In this document: positions 1 through 10,757 of the stretch, in pieces
Position numbering within the stretch: the first letter of the stretch is position 1
Layout: each line of letters begins with the position of its first letter
Assembly: GCA_032622095.1 (NCBI GenBank)
Contig: CP136068.1
Span: forward strand, 132,191,989 to 132,255,988
DNA: 64,000 bases
Direction: 5' to 3'
From: Siphonodentalium dalli
Lineage: Eukaryota > Mollusca > Scaphopoda > Gadilida > Siphonodentaliidae
Program-made: the position numbers and the translations under genes
Notes under the pieces: generated by a model
The model's database searches: none
Seen by the model: only the letters and a program-made list of their open reading frames with translations
What the model was told of the DNA's origin: nothing

Positions 1-519
1 GGTATTTCATTAAGATGCTGTCAAATATTATTCAGGTTATCATCTGGTCAATAATGGTTTAGAACGGACGGACATACAGACGAACGGAAACCGTCAATTT
101 ACATGCACATATAATGTTTTTTTTCACTCTGATTCCACTAGAAATTGGCGAAAAATACTGGCAGCTAAGTTGTACAGTTCGGTTACTGTTTGTGGCTAAT
201 AAGCTATGTTTATAATCTCTAGCCCTCATCAACGATAAGGGGTTGTTTACTCATAAAATTTTGAGTACACCTACTCGATCATAAATGTGCCACCCTATAC
301 GTATAGACGCGTGCGAGCAAAAATAAATGTTACCACATAAATAAAGAAGAATAACGACAAAATAAAAAACAAATCCCTGTCAGATTTGGCACGAAATAAG
401 TCAGATTCTCCCGAACCAATTCTCAGGGATTTTCAGGGAAAAGAACATGAAAACTGCTTGAAAGTATCATCATTCGTATCACAGGTGCACCACGTAAATC
501 CACTATATCATACACTAGC
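1..519. other. AT-rich sequence, nothing recognised
   Basis: No gene, TIR or tandem repeat was recognised. Open frames here are short and carry no motif. Confidence 0.5.
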
Positions 520-765
520 TGATGTGCCGACTTCGTCCGGGCTATTTAGAGATTTCTTTGTGATCGCCTCCGTCTGGACAGAATATACACGCCTATGTGA
601 GCGTATATGAGCGAGGTCAAGATCAAGAACACGGTCGCATGTGAAACTGGACCAGCCCATACCAAATGAGGCCTACATACCAAATTCGAGTCGGATTGTT
701 CGAGCAGTTTTCGAGTCTATAACACACATATATACAGACATGCATACATACAGACAGACATAAGT
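520..765 (+). repeat. Dispersed repeat with ACAGACA-type tail, copy 1
   Basis: Shares with 14195-14850 the opening CTTCGTCCGGG, the phrase GAGCGAGGTCAAG, the segment CGAGTCGGAT and the closing GAGTCTATAAC followed by an imperfect ACAGACATACAT tail. A short simple-sequence tail is typical of the 3' end of a LINE or SINE, so this may be a 5'-truncated retroposon. No reading frame or RNA polymerase III promoter box was seen. Confidence 0.5.
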
Positions 766-1304
766 TCCACAATATATAACAGATAAGCAATACGACGAAA
801 CGATCACAATCCTCATAATTGAAAACGCTCTTTATAATTTACCCCTTTTGGTCGACGGAAGCATGTAGGCTCTTCGTTTCTATAGGCTGCCAAAAAGTTA
901 AAACGTGTTAAAGCTTCATACTTTGAAGTGGATATCTGGCCATCGAAACCTGATACTAAGAGACATGGTTCATCCGAGCTTCCAAATTCTGTCTACGTAA
1001 TTTGGAAGTAGGTATAGGATAGATTGACAAATACACGAACTATTGATATACCGGCTCCGTATGCTCTGATAAATACTTGCAATTTCACAGCCATTTTCCA
1101 GCTGTTTTCAATAGTTCGCCCATAAGTGAAACTAACGCTCTTTATTCACACCATACCAGGATTAGACTAACACGGAACGCCCTTTTATGTTCCATGCCGT
1201 TCACATGGCCGTTTGTTCCGGACCCAAACATTGTGTTCAAGGTTGTATTCAATGCGTTTTTATGGGGACATATAATGCCTGCAAAAAGATAGTTCAAAAC
1301 CGAA
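766..1304. other. AT-rich sequence, nothing recognised
   Basis: No coding signal or repeat structure was identified. Confidence 0.4.
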
Positions 1305-1738
1305 AAAAAAATATCTTCAAAATACGCTTTAGTTACCAGAATCGATTAATTACAACAAAATAATGCTAACCACTGTCAACTATGGTATAAAATTGACCAA
1401 AAACGTGTTATTTATTATCATCAACATGTTGTTCAACGAAATATGGCAGAATTATCACCAATTGAGTATCACGAAATTTGGCCGCATTACCTCTTGATTT
1501 TAGAGTTATCCATCTTCATCCGCAATTTTGTTCGAGATCGTTGGTTTGACGCCTCTTTTCCAGCCACACATAATTACACACCTCGAGAATTTGTTTCTTC
1601 AAAAATCGATATCTGATCACTCTGAGCTTAGATGGGTGCACGGGTTCCTAGACTCGAATCAAATTGTGTTTACCCCCCCCCCCCGAAGCCAAATAAATAG
1701 TAATTTGGGAACGTTAATTCGGATTAAGCATCTTTAAT
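1305..1738 (+). mobile_element. Degenerate copy of the TTAA / AGGTACTC MITE family
   Basis: Internal phrases match 34265-34712 and 7841-8291: TTAGTTACCAGAATCGATTAA, CAACATGTTGTTCAA, TTTTAGAGTTATCCATCTTC. The right end decays to GATTAAGCATCTTTAA where better copies read GATTGAGTACCTTTAA. The left TIR is not recognisable. A C-tract near 1673 is inside it. It is an old, nonautonomous copy without coding capacity. Confidence 0.5.
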
Positions 1739-2049
1739 GCGCTCATGTGTCCGATTATGTTATGGTATCGAAAACGTGCAAGTGGTTGTTGTATGGTGTC
1801 CGAGCGAATCCGACACACTGTGGTAGAGATGTCTGTTGTGAAGGACAGCACGCAGACGGACATAATAACGGACAGACGGACATCGGACCGGCGCATGAAA
1901 TCCAGTATCAACAATTCTCTTCGGCCATGGGATATAGGTATAAAAAAATACAAAGAAAGACACCAGGAAACGAAAAAAAAAAGAGAGAAAAAAAAGAGAG
2001 GCAATGATGATCGAGATGTCAGGCACGTCTTGAATTGAACTATTTTAGT
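1739..2049. other. AT-rich spacer with A-rich run
   Basis: Overlapping open frames on both strands here arise from low-complexity purine-rich sequence around 1950-2010. No codon-level conservation can be seen, and no element was recognised. Confidence 0.4.
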
Positions 2050-2551
2050 TTAAAGGCACGGTTGGCCTTGGCGGTGGGTATCCTGTGAACATATATCCAC
2101 CCGTCAAAAACCGCCACAAACAGAAAGAACATCACAATGTAGATAGACTTTGTCCGTATACAAATAAGAAATATCGCATAAACAGTATGGTATGGTCATA
2201 TGTTTGACCATTGTCATGTAAACAAAAGCATAAAAAGTTACTTTTCTGGTGTTTGTTTATATTATGATGGTAAACATAAAGAGCGTTCTTTGTTGGTGAA
2301 TACCTGATATGGAACTAATAAAGAGCGTTTATGCCATTTGTGTGTGATTAGCCAGTAGCATTGTGCTGTCTTCTGCAACACAATCAGGCTCTTGCTTAGT
2401 TAAAATATAGTAAGTCTTTATGATAACATGCTGTTTACGCGATGGTCATGGTACATATGAACGGAACTGTATGCGTTTTACTGTTTTTCTGTTTATGGTG
2501 TTTGGAACAAATATGAATATTTTCGACAATTAAGGCCGCACGTGCCTTTAA
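2050..2551. mobile_element. TTAA-flanked MITE, AGGCACG family, full copy
   Basis: About 494 bp between TTAA copies at 2050-2053 and 2548-2551. Termini are AGGCACG at left and CGTGCCT at right; the match extends imperfectly into GGCC. A second full copy lies in opposite orientation at 18675-19176, and the right half recurs at 29784-29997. A TTAA target with a terminal TTAAAGG is the style described for T2/Kolobok-type MITEs of vertebrates; that superfamily assignment is inference. No transposase remnant is visible. Confidence 0.8.
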
Positions 2552-3304
2552 TATAGAAATTGTTATTTCATAAATTTGATAAACACAAGGCATAACCCAA
2601 AATCAGATATATATTACAGAAATTGTTGACAAAATATAGTTTCACATAGTAAATCAGTACCACATTTGTTTTTGTGAGATACTAACTTAAAGGGACCAAT
2701 TCAAATTCAATTTATTCTGGTCATCATATAGTGATATTACAGATTATAGAATTACAGAATCAGATACATAATATATTTGCATGCACATTTCTATGTGGTC
2801 CAGTTAGTGGGATTTGTGTTATGAATTCTACTTAGCCTCAAGAGGACTTAACAAAGTCTAAGACCTTTCCGACGAAAATCGACAGGTTCCTTGTGTTATT
2901 TTCATTTCGGGAATTAAATAATTGCAGTAACTTATGTGAGTTTGGTCTTCGAAAATAATAAGGGCAAATGCACTCGCTGTTGATAAAATTGTGAAAACAA
3001 TATCAGTCTGTAATAACAAGAAGAACATGAAGAAATACATAAACATTGTTCGTCTTTTCATTATTGAAAGTTCTCCAATAAAGAATACTTCATGTGTTGA
3101 AACCCTTGTATCTAAACTTAACCGTTACAGTGATTTGTCGACAAACATCACTAAACGTGTATAGTAAGTTAAAATATTTTAGTCTGAATATGATTTTCAG
3201 AATTGTATTAAATGCCTTGACCTTTTTCCAATGTTTACCTTAAAGTATTGATTACACTTTGGTATCTTGTTGGACTAATTAGTCTTGTATCGGTAACTCC
3301 CCCG
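2552..3304. other. AT-rich sequence, nothing recognised
   Basis: A short shared phrase (ATATTACAGAAATTGTTGAC at about 2610) recurs at about 4055, so repeat debris is present. No gene or full element was seen. Confidence 0.4.
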
Positions 3305-3598
3305 TAAGGGTACGTTCATATACTTCATACACTGGCAAGTTTGCACAGTATGGTTTGCAGGCATTTCGTCGTAGAAAACGATATGGTGCCAGAATATGAA
3401 CGGAAACAAGCATATAAATAGCGTGCAATTATCTCGCAAGAATCAATCATACAGGTATTTGAAGGCAAATGTCAGTATTGGTAAAGATGCAAATTATTTG
3501 CACGTTTACTTTCAAATTATGGCACCATGTGGTTTTCTATGATGAAATGCCTTGCAAAAAGTACCGTGCAAACTTGCCAGCGTATGAACGTACCCTAA
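3305..3598. mobile_element. TAA-flanked TIR element (GGGTACGTTCA family), short copy
   Basis: TAA at 3305-3307 and 3596-3598 flank termini GGGTACGTTCATA and its complement. Inside each end, GCAAGTTTGCAC and its complement continue the inverted repeat for tens of bases. A longer copy is at 20515-20936, and an internal piece at 38520-38713. A 3-bp TAA/TTA duplication fits the PIF/Harbinger superfamily; no transposase is present, so it is nonautonomous. Confidence 0.75.
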
Positions 3599-3659
3599 CA
3601 GTAACGTTTACATTATTGATTAATGGTTTATTGATGCTATTTAAAAAACATTAGATGAA

Positions 3660-4047
3660 AGGAGGCATTAAAGACATATTATAGACTTGTTCGAGTTCGT
3701 GAAACTAATAAGTTAGTATATATTCAGGCGTTATGCCAACCTGGAAAATGTAGCATTCTACTAATATCGTCGAAAATTTCAAAGAAATCGACCATACCAC
3801 TCAATAGAAAACATCGTCAAAACTACGCTCAGTTGTAAATATTTACATATGGAATCGGGACGCAACAATCGACGACAACCAAACACAAATGATTTCGCCA
3901 TCCAGAGTCGGTGCATTTAATTAATATATCAGAATGACGGTGTGTGTTGGCAATTTGGATTAATGTTCGTAAAAAGAACAAATTTGAGTAAGATTATTCT
4001 CCATTTCTATTGGATCACCCTACCGGAGCGTTTCACATCACTTTAAC
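3660..4047 (-). repeat. Flank module of the minisatellite-bearing repeat, copy 1
   Basis: Reverse-complement match to 10405-10757 over about 350 bp, with shared phrases GAGTGGTATGGTCGATTTC, GTAGAATGCTACATTCTC and GATGTAAATATTTA. The outer end reads TTAAAGACATATTATAGAC. A third copy at 21885-22880 is split by a LINE. Copies 1 and 2 each sit beside a G-tract minisatellite, giving the flank-plus-tandem-core plan known for oyster 'pearl'/HINE elements; the comparison is by architecture only. Confidence 0.75.
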
Positions 4048-4164
4048 CTATATAAGATATTACAGAAATTGTTGACAAATAGTGTAACACAGTAAATTAA
4101 TACCACCTTTGCTTTTGTAAAATAATAACGTGAAAGTGAAAGGATCGAATATACTAACAAGGAA

Positions 4165-4350
4165 CGCACGGTGTTGGGAGCCTAACATATATAAGAGAAT
4201 GCATTGGCCTAACACTATTTACCTTCACCTTGTAAGCCATGCAGTGCATTCTCTTATATATGCGAGGCTCCCTATGGGAGACTAGCATATATAAGAGAAT
4301 GCACTGGCAGGTGGTCTTTAATGCCACACCAAGGCAGCTCCCGTCATAGT
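4165..4350. repeat. Hairpin-module cluster (GCATTCTCTTATATATGCGAG)
   Basis: Three half-hairpins of the module found in the piggyBac-type MITEs occur here: AAGAGAATGCATTGG near 4194, its complement near 4240, and another at about 4287-4310. The arrangement is degenerate and lacks the CCCTTTACCC termini. A nearby phrase GCAGCTCCCGTCAT (about 4335) is the complement of ATGACGGGAGCTGC at about 49048, which also abuts hairpin modules, suggesting a shared second carrier element. Confidence 0.6.
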
Positions 4351-4435
4351 CTTTCTATGGCATAAAGAGTCCATGTAAGAATATTTAGCGTATTTATCAA
4401 CTCATGTTGGTCCCTGGAACCGGTGTAACCGTTTA

Positions 4436-4920
4436 TCCCCCCCCCCCCGCCCTGATCATCTCCCCCCGCCTGAATTTTACATACCTTAACATCTATTGGG
4501 GTGATAGTCTCATTTTATCATTCACTATGACTATGTGACTTAGAAAAACTATCATTGGTGACAAGGAAGCATGTCTTTTCTTCGGCAGAGACATTATTGT
4601 TCAGATTTTTTGTTGTTGAAAATCACCCAGTTTATCTCCCCCCCCGCCTGAATTTTCAATACCTTAACATCTATTGGCGAGTTAATCTCATTTTATCGTT
4701 CACTATCACTATGTGACTAAGAAAAACTATCATAGGTGACAAGGAAGCATGATTTTTCTGTAAAAGAGACAATAATTATAGTTCGGAGAATTTTCATTGG
4801 AATTTACCTAGTTTATCTCCCCCCCCGCCTGGATTTTCCATACCTTAACATCTATTGGCGAGATAGTCTCATTTTATCATTCACTATGACTATGTGACTT
4901 AGAAAAACAAATTGAAATGT
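4436..4920 (-). repeat. About 180-bp minisatellite with C/G tract, array 1
   Basis: Units restart with GCCTGAATTTT-type sequence at about 4468, 4646 and 4827, giving a period of about 180 bp. Each unit begins with a C tract (G on the other strand) and contains ACCTTAACATCTATTGG and GAAAAACTATCAT. The array is the reverse complement of that at 9492-10250. The G tracts on the minus strand could form quadruplexes and are likely variable in length. Confidence 0.85.
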
Positions 4921-5111
4921 CTAATCTAATTGGCGTATGTCAGGTATGTATGTTATGTATATGTCTATTATGGGCAGCTCCCTAGAACATAAAGGGTTGA
5001 TATTGAGATCAATAAGGACAGATTTGCATATATGTTTTCTTTAGTTTGCTTTAATTCAAATAACAACAGATGAAATACAGTGATGTGTAACAATATATGA
5101 CAAAATCACTA

Positions 5112-5145
5112 TACAGTAATGCCCTAAATAATTGACTCCTTTCAG
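5112..5145 (+). repeat. Terminal fragment of the palindromic MITE
   Basis: The phrase TACAGTAATGCCCTAA followed by a near copy of TAATCGACTCCTT matches the left arm end of the palindromic element at 44161-44383. Only the terminal 30 or so bases are present. Confidence 0.55.
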
Positions 5146-5558
5146 TGTCAAGTCCGATGTTTGTATCAACCCATATTTCCTTGATCATTTTCCAAATTTA
5201 TTGATTATAATAATGTGACTCACTGATGGAAAGAGCATTGAGTATTGAGTATGACTGCAAGATAAAAAATTTATTCTCTGAGTTTAACAGTTGAGGTCAA
5301 CATTTGGACCCTCTGATTTCAGTATATTGCTAATATGAATGTAAGTATTTTTTTGAGTATTTTTGTTTTTAAATTTGAATTAAAATTAAAAAATTGAATG
5401 ATGACATATTGTATTGAACTTTCGTAGTATAAATCAATACAATAAATGACATGCTGAACAAGATACAGACATGAAGGACAAAGGGGATTGGTGCACAAGT
5501 TATAACAACATAGGTAAATGCACCACTCCCCTACTTGAATTAGTTGAATATAACTCAC

Positions 5559-5745
5559 TTGTTTTGCTTTGGAGAGCAGAGCACCATTTTCAACAGAAAA
5601 CGTTTTGCACTTTCTTCTGAAGTCTTTCTTTTGAGCACGAGTCATGTCAACTGGATACTTTTGTTTCAGTCAAATAGGACAAAACATCATCTAGGTTCTC
5701 AAGAACCTTCTGAGTCGTAGAAAGGTCACTAATTTCACTAGCCAT
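5559..5745 (-). pseudogene. Frameshifted first exon of an integrase-like protein
   Basis: Reading minus from ATG at 5745, a frame encodes about 31 residues starting MASEISDL and ending in a stop; a second frame, offset by one base, continues with YPVDMTRAQKKDF, then RRKCKTFSVENG. The last codons run into a good splice donor, AA followed by GTGAGT, at 5558. The pattern of a leader, then YP, then a basic segment and F-x-V-x-x-G, resembles the N-terminus of GIN/Ginger- or KRBA2-like integrase proteins and of Gypsy integrases; this is from memory of family style, not a search. The required one-base frameshift near 5655 makes it a likely pseudogene. No downstream exon was found on the minus strand below 5559; a molluscan-type repeat tail lies there instead (about 5460-5530, echoed at 61320-61400). 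Confidence 0.35.
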
Positions 5746-6116
5746 AATGGTAATGATAATATATTTGATGTTTCACTTGTTCAAAAAAGATTTGGTGTAA
5801 CCAAAATGGCAAGAAAGATTTATTTTAAAGGGAATTGCTGCTCTTGAAAATATTGCTATAAAAACATGATATGCAAGTGAAAAGATGTTGGGCATCCTTA
5901 GGATTAAGATGAATTTGTTGATTAATTAAGTCTATAATCTCAGGATTAATCAAGCAGATAGTAACAATGCTCTATAATGGAATTGTTTTTATTGCAATTG
6001 ACCAAAAACTCATCTTAGACATTGTTTGGTTCAACACATAATCAGCTTTATATTTATTATTGTTAGTAGGAAATTAATCCCAACTAGCAGCTGATACTTC
6101 TGATGGGTTTCACAGT

Positions 6117-7481
6117 TTAGGGTGGATACACACATGCATGTAATGTCTGTATGTAAAATACATGTATTTTACATGGCCACACCAATAATTGACAAAATTA
6201 ATCACCTGCGCGCGAGAGGTCAATTTCACGAGTGAGTAGTTATGAGCCATTATCAAACAAACTGCCATCAATAAATTTCAGTCCAGTCATAAGCATGTCT
6301 TCTTTCATGGATGCCGAAATGAGTAATTCTTGTCTGATATATGTTGCTGTTTTTCACGAGTTATAATTCATTTCGAAAAGTGGATTAGAGCCGGTAGATT
6401 TTATACTTGATTGGTTTCTGTCATTTCTTGGAAACAGGGTCATCCAAAACAAAAATAAAATATGCAGAATTCTTTTATAGGATGATACCGGCTTGTTGAG
6501 ATTTCTCTGATAATTTGAGAGCGAGCTCATGTGATAACATTAATTCAATTGGGATTGCAATTATTCATTATGCGCCAAAAAATAATGCAGGTACAGCGTT
6601 GAAATTAAAAAGAGTGACACCCCCCCCCCCCATTTATATATATGTTTCTCAAGCCAAAGGTTGAATAAGCCCCTAACTGTCACAAGCTTGAATTATAACA
6701 TTTTCGACCATAATCCATGATTGGGGGAGGGGCTGGTTCTCGAAAGCTTCCAATAACTAAGGGAGTCAATTGATTGTATCAGCCGGGATTATCTGGGCAA
6801 GAATTACAATATAATGTTTTACTTAAATATTCCATGGTTGTAAATTTTGCGTATACATGTATAACTGTATAACACAAGAGATGAAAGGTGACGTAGTTGG
6901 GAACTCGTAGCTAGGCAGCCCTTTCGCCGAATGAAGACAAACAGCAACACCATGCATTCAAATTTAAAGCTGTATAATATGTTCATAATTATATGAATAG
7001 CATAAATTGCTGCATATTAGATTAACCACTCGTAGAAAACAGACACGACAGACATGACTACGATATTTATAAAGCAAGGTGTCAGGACCCAGGGTGCTGC
7101 ATGCACGCCCCTGTCGAGGAAATATGCAATGGTGAATTCGGTAGCTTCTGGGATAATATATTTCCGTGCATGTTGGGGGGTCATAGCCCCCTGCGTTGGG
7201 GAAGAGGCCATCACTGGTATTAACATCAATAGAAGACTGACAATGATTTAAACAGAACGTCGACCATTTGAGTTATCGCGCGAATAATTATTTTAAGCGG
7301 CCTGACGACTTCGTCCCAGTCAACGGCTCTTCAGCTGTTCAGAGTTTAACTCACTGTGGTCAAACACAGTCGCAATGATTGGGTTGTCAGCGGACACATA
7401 TTACACGGTGTGTATGATCCATGTAAAACGCCAAATACACGATATTTACAGAGATTACATGCATGTGTGTATCCACCCTTA
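6117..7481. mobile_element. 1.36-kb TIR element flanked by TTA
   Basis: TTA at 6117-6119 and 7479-7481 flank termini GGGTGGATACACACATGC and its complement. The inverted match runs about 60 bp, through TGTAAT and into ATTTTACATGG. The 3-bp TTA duplication and GGG start fit PIF/Harbinger. The interior holds a C tract (6620-6632) and short open frames at 7017-7251 on both strands, without a recognisable transposase motif; it is probably nonautonomous. Confidence 0.75.
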
Positions 7482-7559
7482 ACATATATAGATGAACTGT
7501 AATTATCATTAATCCCCCCTGCCACAGAAAATATACATGCTTCAATGATAGTTATTCAT

Positions 7560-7760
7560 AGTTAAAACCCACCGGCGTGTTATCCCTTTGTCCGGACAGG
7601 GCTCTTATCTGGCAGAACGCTCAAGCGTTTGGATCGCATGAGCATTATTTTAACGCCAACAGTCATTCTTTTTTAAGAATGCCCGTGGGCATTATTTTTT
7701 AAGAATGCCCGTGGGCATTATTTTTTACGAATACACGAGGGATTAAATCGACTGAGGGAC
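7560..7760. repeat. Short direct duplication GAATGCCCGTGGGCATTA
   Basis: The phrase AAGAATGCCCGTGGGCATTA, itself a short palindrome, occurs twice in tandem at about 7675-7722, followed by a decayed third unit. It is a local duplication without further context. Confidence 0.6.
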
Positions 7761-7840
7761 GTCATAGAGTGGCTCCTCCCCCAATCATGTAAGTTGAGTC
7801 AATATAGCGTGTCGGCAAGCTGCATTAAATATCGGAGCAC

Positions 7841-8291
7841 TTAAAGGTACTCAATCAGATCAGGCCCTTATAAATTAATATTTCTTTGGCTTCGGGGATA
7901 AACAATAATTGATTCGAGACGAGTAACCTACCTATCAACGCTCATAGTGATCAGATTGTTTTTTGAAGTTTTGTTATTTCTATTGTTTCTGGCCCAGAAA
8001 CACGCCGTCAAAGGGATGGTCTCAGTCAAAATTGCGTTATTAATACACTACATTTTAGAGTTATCCAGCTTCGCCTGTTTGAATAAGTGTTTCTGTGAAA
8101 ATTATACATCTCGAGAAAATTACAAACTTAGGGGCAATTATTAGTAAGCATAATTGAAAACTTTAAAAATTAATATCTAATAACTCTGAGCTTTGATGGA
8201 TGGGTTCCTCGACTCGAATCAAATATTTTTTTACCCCTGAAGTTACAGAAATTGTAATTTAGGGGTGCTTAATCGGATTGAGTACCTTTAA
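7841..8291. mobile_element. TTAA / AGGTACTC MITE, full copy
   Basis: TTAA at 7841-7844 and 8288-8291 flank AGGTACTCAATC and GATTGAGTACCT. The subterminal inverted match continues through TAATTT and GGCTTCGGGG against its complement. Other full copies are 31406-31796 and 35091-35498; degenerate ones are 1305-1738 and 34265-34712. Interior coding capacity is absent. Confidence 0.85.
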
Positions 8292-8634
8292 TTTGCTGAG
8301 CTAATTAAAACTCACAAATATTTAGCGATTTTGATTTTATATTGCCAAGCCAAAAAATAAAATAAAATTTCTTCAAACTTTGATACAAAAACACCAACAT
8401 TTAGAAAAGTCCGCAGACAGGCTAAAACACATATAGATAACATCTAAATACGTCCCTAAGTCGGTCAAATAAACACAAAACCGTTTAACACAGATTTTAA
8501 CTATACGTTACTTATTGAACGAGAAAGTGCTCACATGGTTATTTTTAATACAATGGGGAAGCACAGAAAAAATATAACATTTCCAGTATCAAATTGAAAC
8601 AGAATAGCGTATACCCATGTGTATAGACATGTCA

Positions 8635-9060
8635 TGCATATCTACTCTGGCTTCGCCAAGATATCATACTCCACTAGTTCAAAACATGGTAACTTTCTGT
8701 TGCTCTGACAGGGAAGTTTTATAACATTGAAAAAAAATGCAGTTAACATAATGCTCGGTTATAACTGTTCCGTAATAACACTGTATTTTATAGCAGGTAA
8801 AGGTCCTAACTCGAGTTTGCATGGTCTGGGGGACTTTAATTAATCGATTGTACTATGCGTCGCTTGGAATTTCATTGATGTTGGCTCACAAAGCTACACA
8901 AATCTTGCAACCTCGAGCTGGGAATTTATATTCAAGGAACAAGTATTAACACAGAAATATATTCCCTGCATGGTTTGTTCAATCTTCAACCCCATCAGAA
9001 GATAATAGAAAAGGCTCCCAGGGTTTGAACATATGGGAAATGATATATACGGGGGTACGG
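8635..9060. repeat. Degenerate relative of the TIR element at 19610-20117
   Basis: Shared order of phrases: CTCTGGCT near 8644, CTGACAGGGAA near 8706, GAGTTTGCATG near 8815, TTGGCTCACAAAG near 8880, CTCGAGCTGGGA near 8913, ATTCCCTGCATG near 8960. The termini are eroded. A short ORF starting at 9025 carries no motif. Confidence 0.45.
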
Positions 9061-9412
9061 GAGCCTGATAAATTATTATGGAATGTTAACGTATTTGATG
9101 TCGAATTAGATGGGGCATCTTTAAATCAAGAAAGAAATATAGTAAGATATTGCTCACACACACTGTCCGAATCCATAGCGCAACGACAAACTTCGGAAGA
9201 AACGTCCCTCAACTGGCGAGTCCTAATTCGAATTAAATAATAATTGAAATGTGTTTGCTTTTCATCGTGGACAACACGGACATCACAAACTGTCCGTGCT
9301 GAACTGTGGGCGTGTACTCAGGTAATCAAGGCAGAGCTGTCGGCCAGACACATAGTTGGCTCCAACGACAATTCAATGAGTGGGTTTTAAGTCAGATAAT
9401 ATTCTCAGCGTC

Positions 9413-9471
9413 GGGAATTCGGTAAAGAATAGACTCGGGCAAGCCCTCGTCTATTCTTTTACCGAATTCCC
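9413..9471. repeat. Perfect hairpin beside minisatellite array 2
   Basis: GGGAATTCGGTAAAGAATAG and its complement pair over about 26 bp with one unpaired T, around a short GC-rich loop. It lies about 25 bp before the G-tract array. Helitron-type ends carry hairpins, but those are usually shorter; the association could be chance. Confidence 0.7.
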
Positions 9472-9491
9472 TCTGCTTCGAACATTATCCT

Positions 9492-10250
9492 TTACTGAAT
9501 GATAAAATGAGATTGGTGGGGGGGGGGGGGGGGGGGGGGGGGGGTGGGCGGGGGAGATGATAAAAAAAATTAAATGGGTAATTTAAAAACGAACACATTC
9601 TGAAATGTAATGTTTGTGCCGAAAAGAAAAAACATGATTTCTAGTCACCAATGATAGTTTTTCTAAGGCACATACATGTAGTTTAATAGTGATGGGGGTT
9701 GAAGATAAATTAGGTAAATTTCAATAAAAATGAAAATTCACCGAACTATAGTCATGCTTCTTGTCACCTATGGTAAAATGAGATTAACTCGCCAATAGAT
9801 GTTAAGGTATTGAAAATTCAGGCGGGGGGGGGGGGGGGGGGGAGATAAACTGGGTGATTTTCAACAACAAAAAATCTGAACAATAATGTCTCTGCCGAAG
9901 AAAAGACATGCTTCCTTGTCACCAATGATAGTTTTTCTAAGTCACATAGTCATAGTGAATGATAAAATGAGACTATCTCGCCAATAGATGTTAAGGTATG
10001 AAAAATCCAGGCGGGGGGGGGGGGGGGGGGGGGGAGACAAACTGGGTGATTTTCAATAAAAAAAATCTGAACAATAATGTCTCTGCCGAAGAAAAGACAT
10101 GCTTCCTTGCCACCAATGATAGTTTTTCTAAGTCACATAGTCATAGTGAATGATAAAATGAGACTATCACGCCAATAGATGTTAAGGTATGGAAAATTCA
10201 GGCGGGGGGGGGGGGGGAGATGCGCAAGGGGGGGGGGAGATGTCGTAGCA
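9492..10250 (+). repeat. About 190-bp minisatellite with G tract, array 2
   Basis: Units restart with GGCG plus a G run at about 9821, 10010 and 10201, giving a period near 190 bp. G runs reach about 20 or more bases, the longest at 9518-9544. Each unit carries AAAACTATCATTGGTGAC-type sequence and CGCCAATAGATGTTAAGG on one strand. The array is inverted relative to 4436-4920 and is followed by the flank module, as there. Run lengths should be treated as uncertain in any assembly. Confidence 0.85.
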
Positions 10251-10299
10251 CACCGGGCCGCTATGTAACAAAATCTAGCATAAATTAGACCTTAAAACC

Positions 10300-10400
10300 A
10301 CCAAGTGGCTTAACTATGATTGTTGAATTTAACTATAATAGTTGAGGCTTAATTATAATTGTTGAATTTAACTATAATAGTTGAATTCAGGATATACCAG
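10300..10400. repeat. ACTATAATAGTTG direct repeats
   Basis: The motif AACTATAATAGTTG occurs at about 10330 and 10365 with diverged neighbours, ending in GAATTCAGGATATACCAG. This resembles the right terminus GAATTCAGGATGTGCCTGAC of the element at 39985-40480 and may be a diverged end of that family. Confidence 0.4.
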
Positions 10401-10404
10401 ACCA

Positions 10405-10757
10405 GATAAATGGTTAAAGTGATGTGAAACATCCAATAGAAATGGAGAATAATCTTACTCAAAGTTTTTTTTTAAGAAAATTAATCCAAATTGCCAACAC
10501 ACAGTCATTCTGATATATTAATTAAATGCACCGACTCTGGATGGCGAAATCATTTGTGTTTGGTAATTGGTTGTCGTCGATTTTTGCGTCCCGAATCCAG
10601 ATGTAAATATTTACAACTGAGCGTAGTTTTGACGATGTTTTCTATTGAGTGGTATGGTCGATTTCTTTGAAATTTTCGACGATGTTAGTAGAATGCTACA
10701 TTCTCCAGGTTGGCATATAACGCCTGAATACAAACAAGTCCATAATATGTTTTTAAC
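10405..10757 (+). repeat. Flank module of the minisatellite-bearing repeat, copy 2
   Basis: Best-preserved copy of the roughly 350-bp flank; 3660-4047 is its reverse complement. It begins GGTTAAAGTGATGTGAAAC and ends near AAGTCCATAATATG. It follows minisatellite array 2 directly, so the block 9492-10757 is the mirror image of 3660-4920. Confidence 0.8.

Noticed and set aside
4165-4350. CRISPR-like array from the repeated hairpins
   Set aside because: Repeats alternate in orientation, spacing is irregular, and the window is eukaryotic with TTAA-bounded elements.
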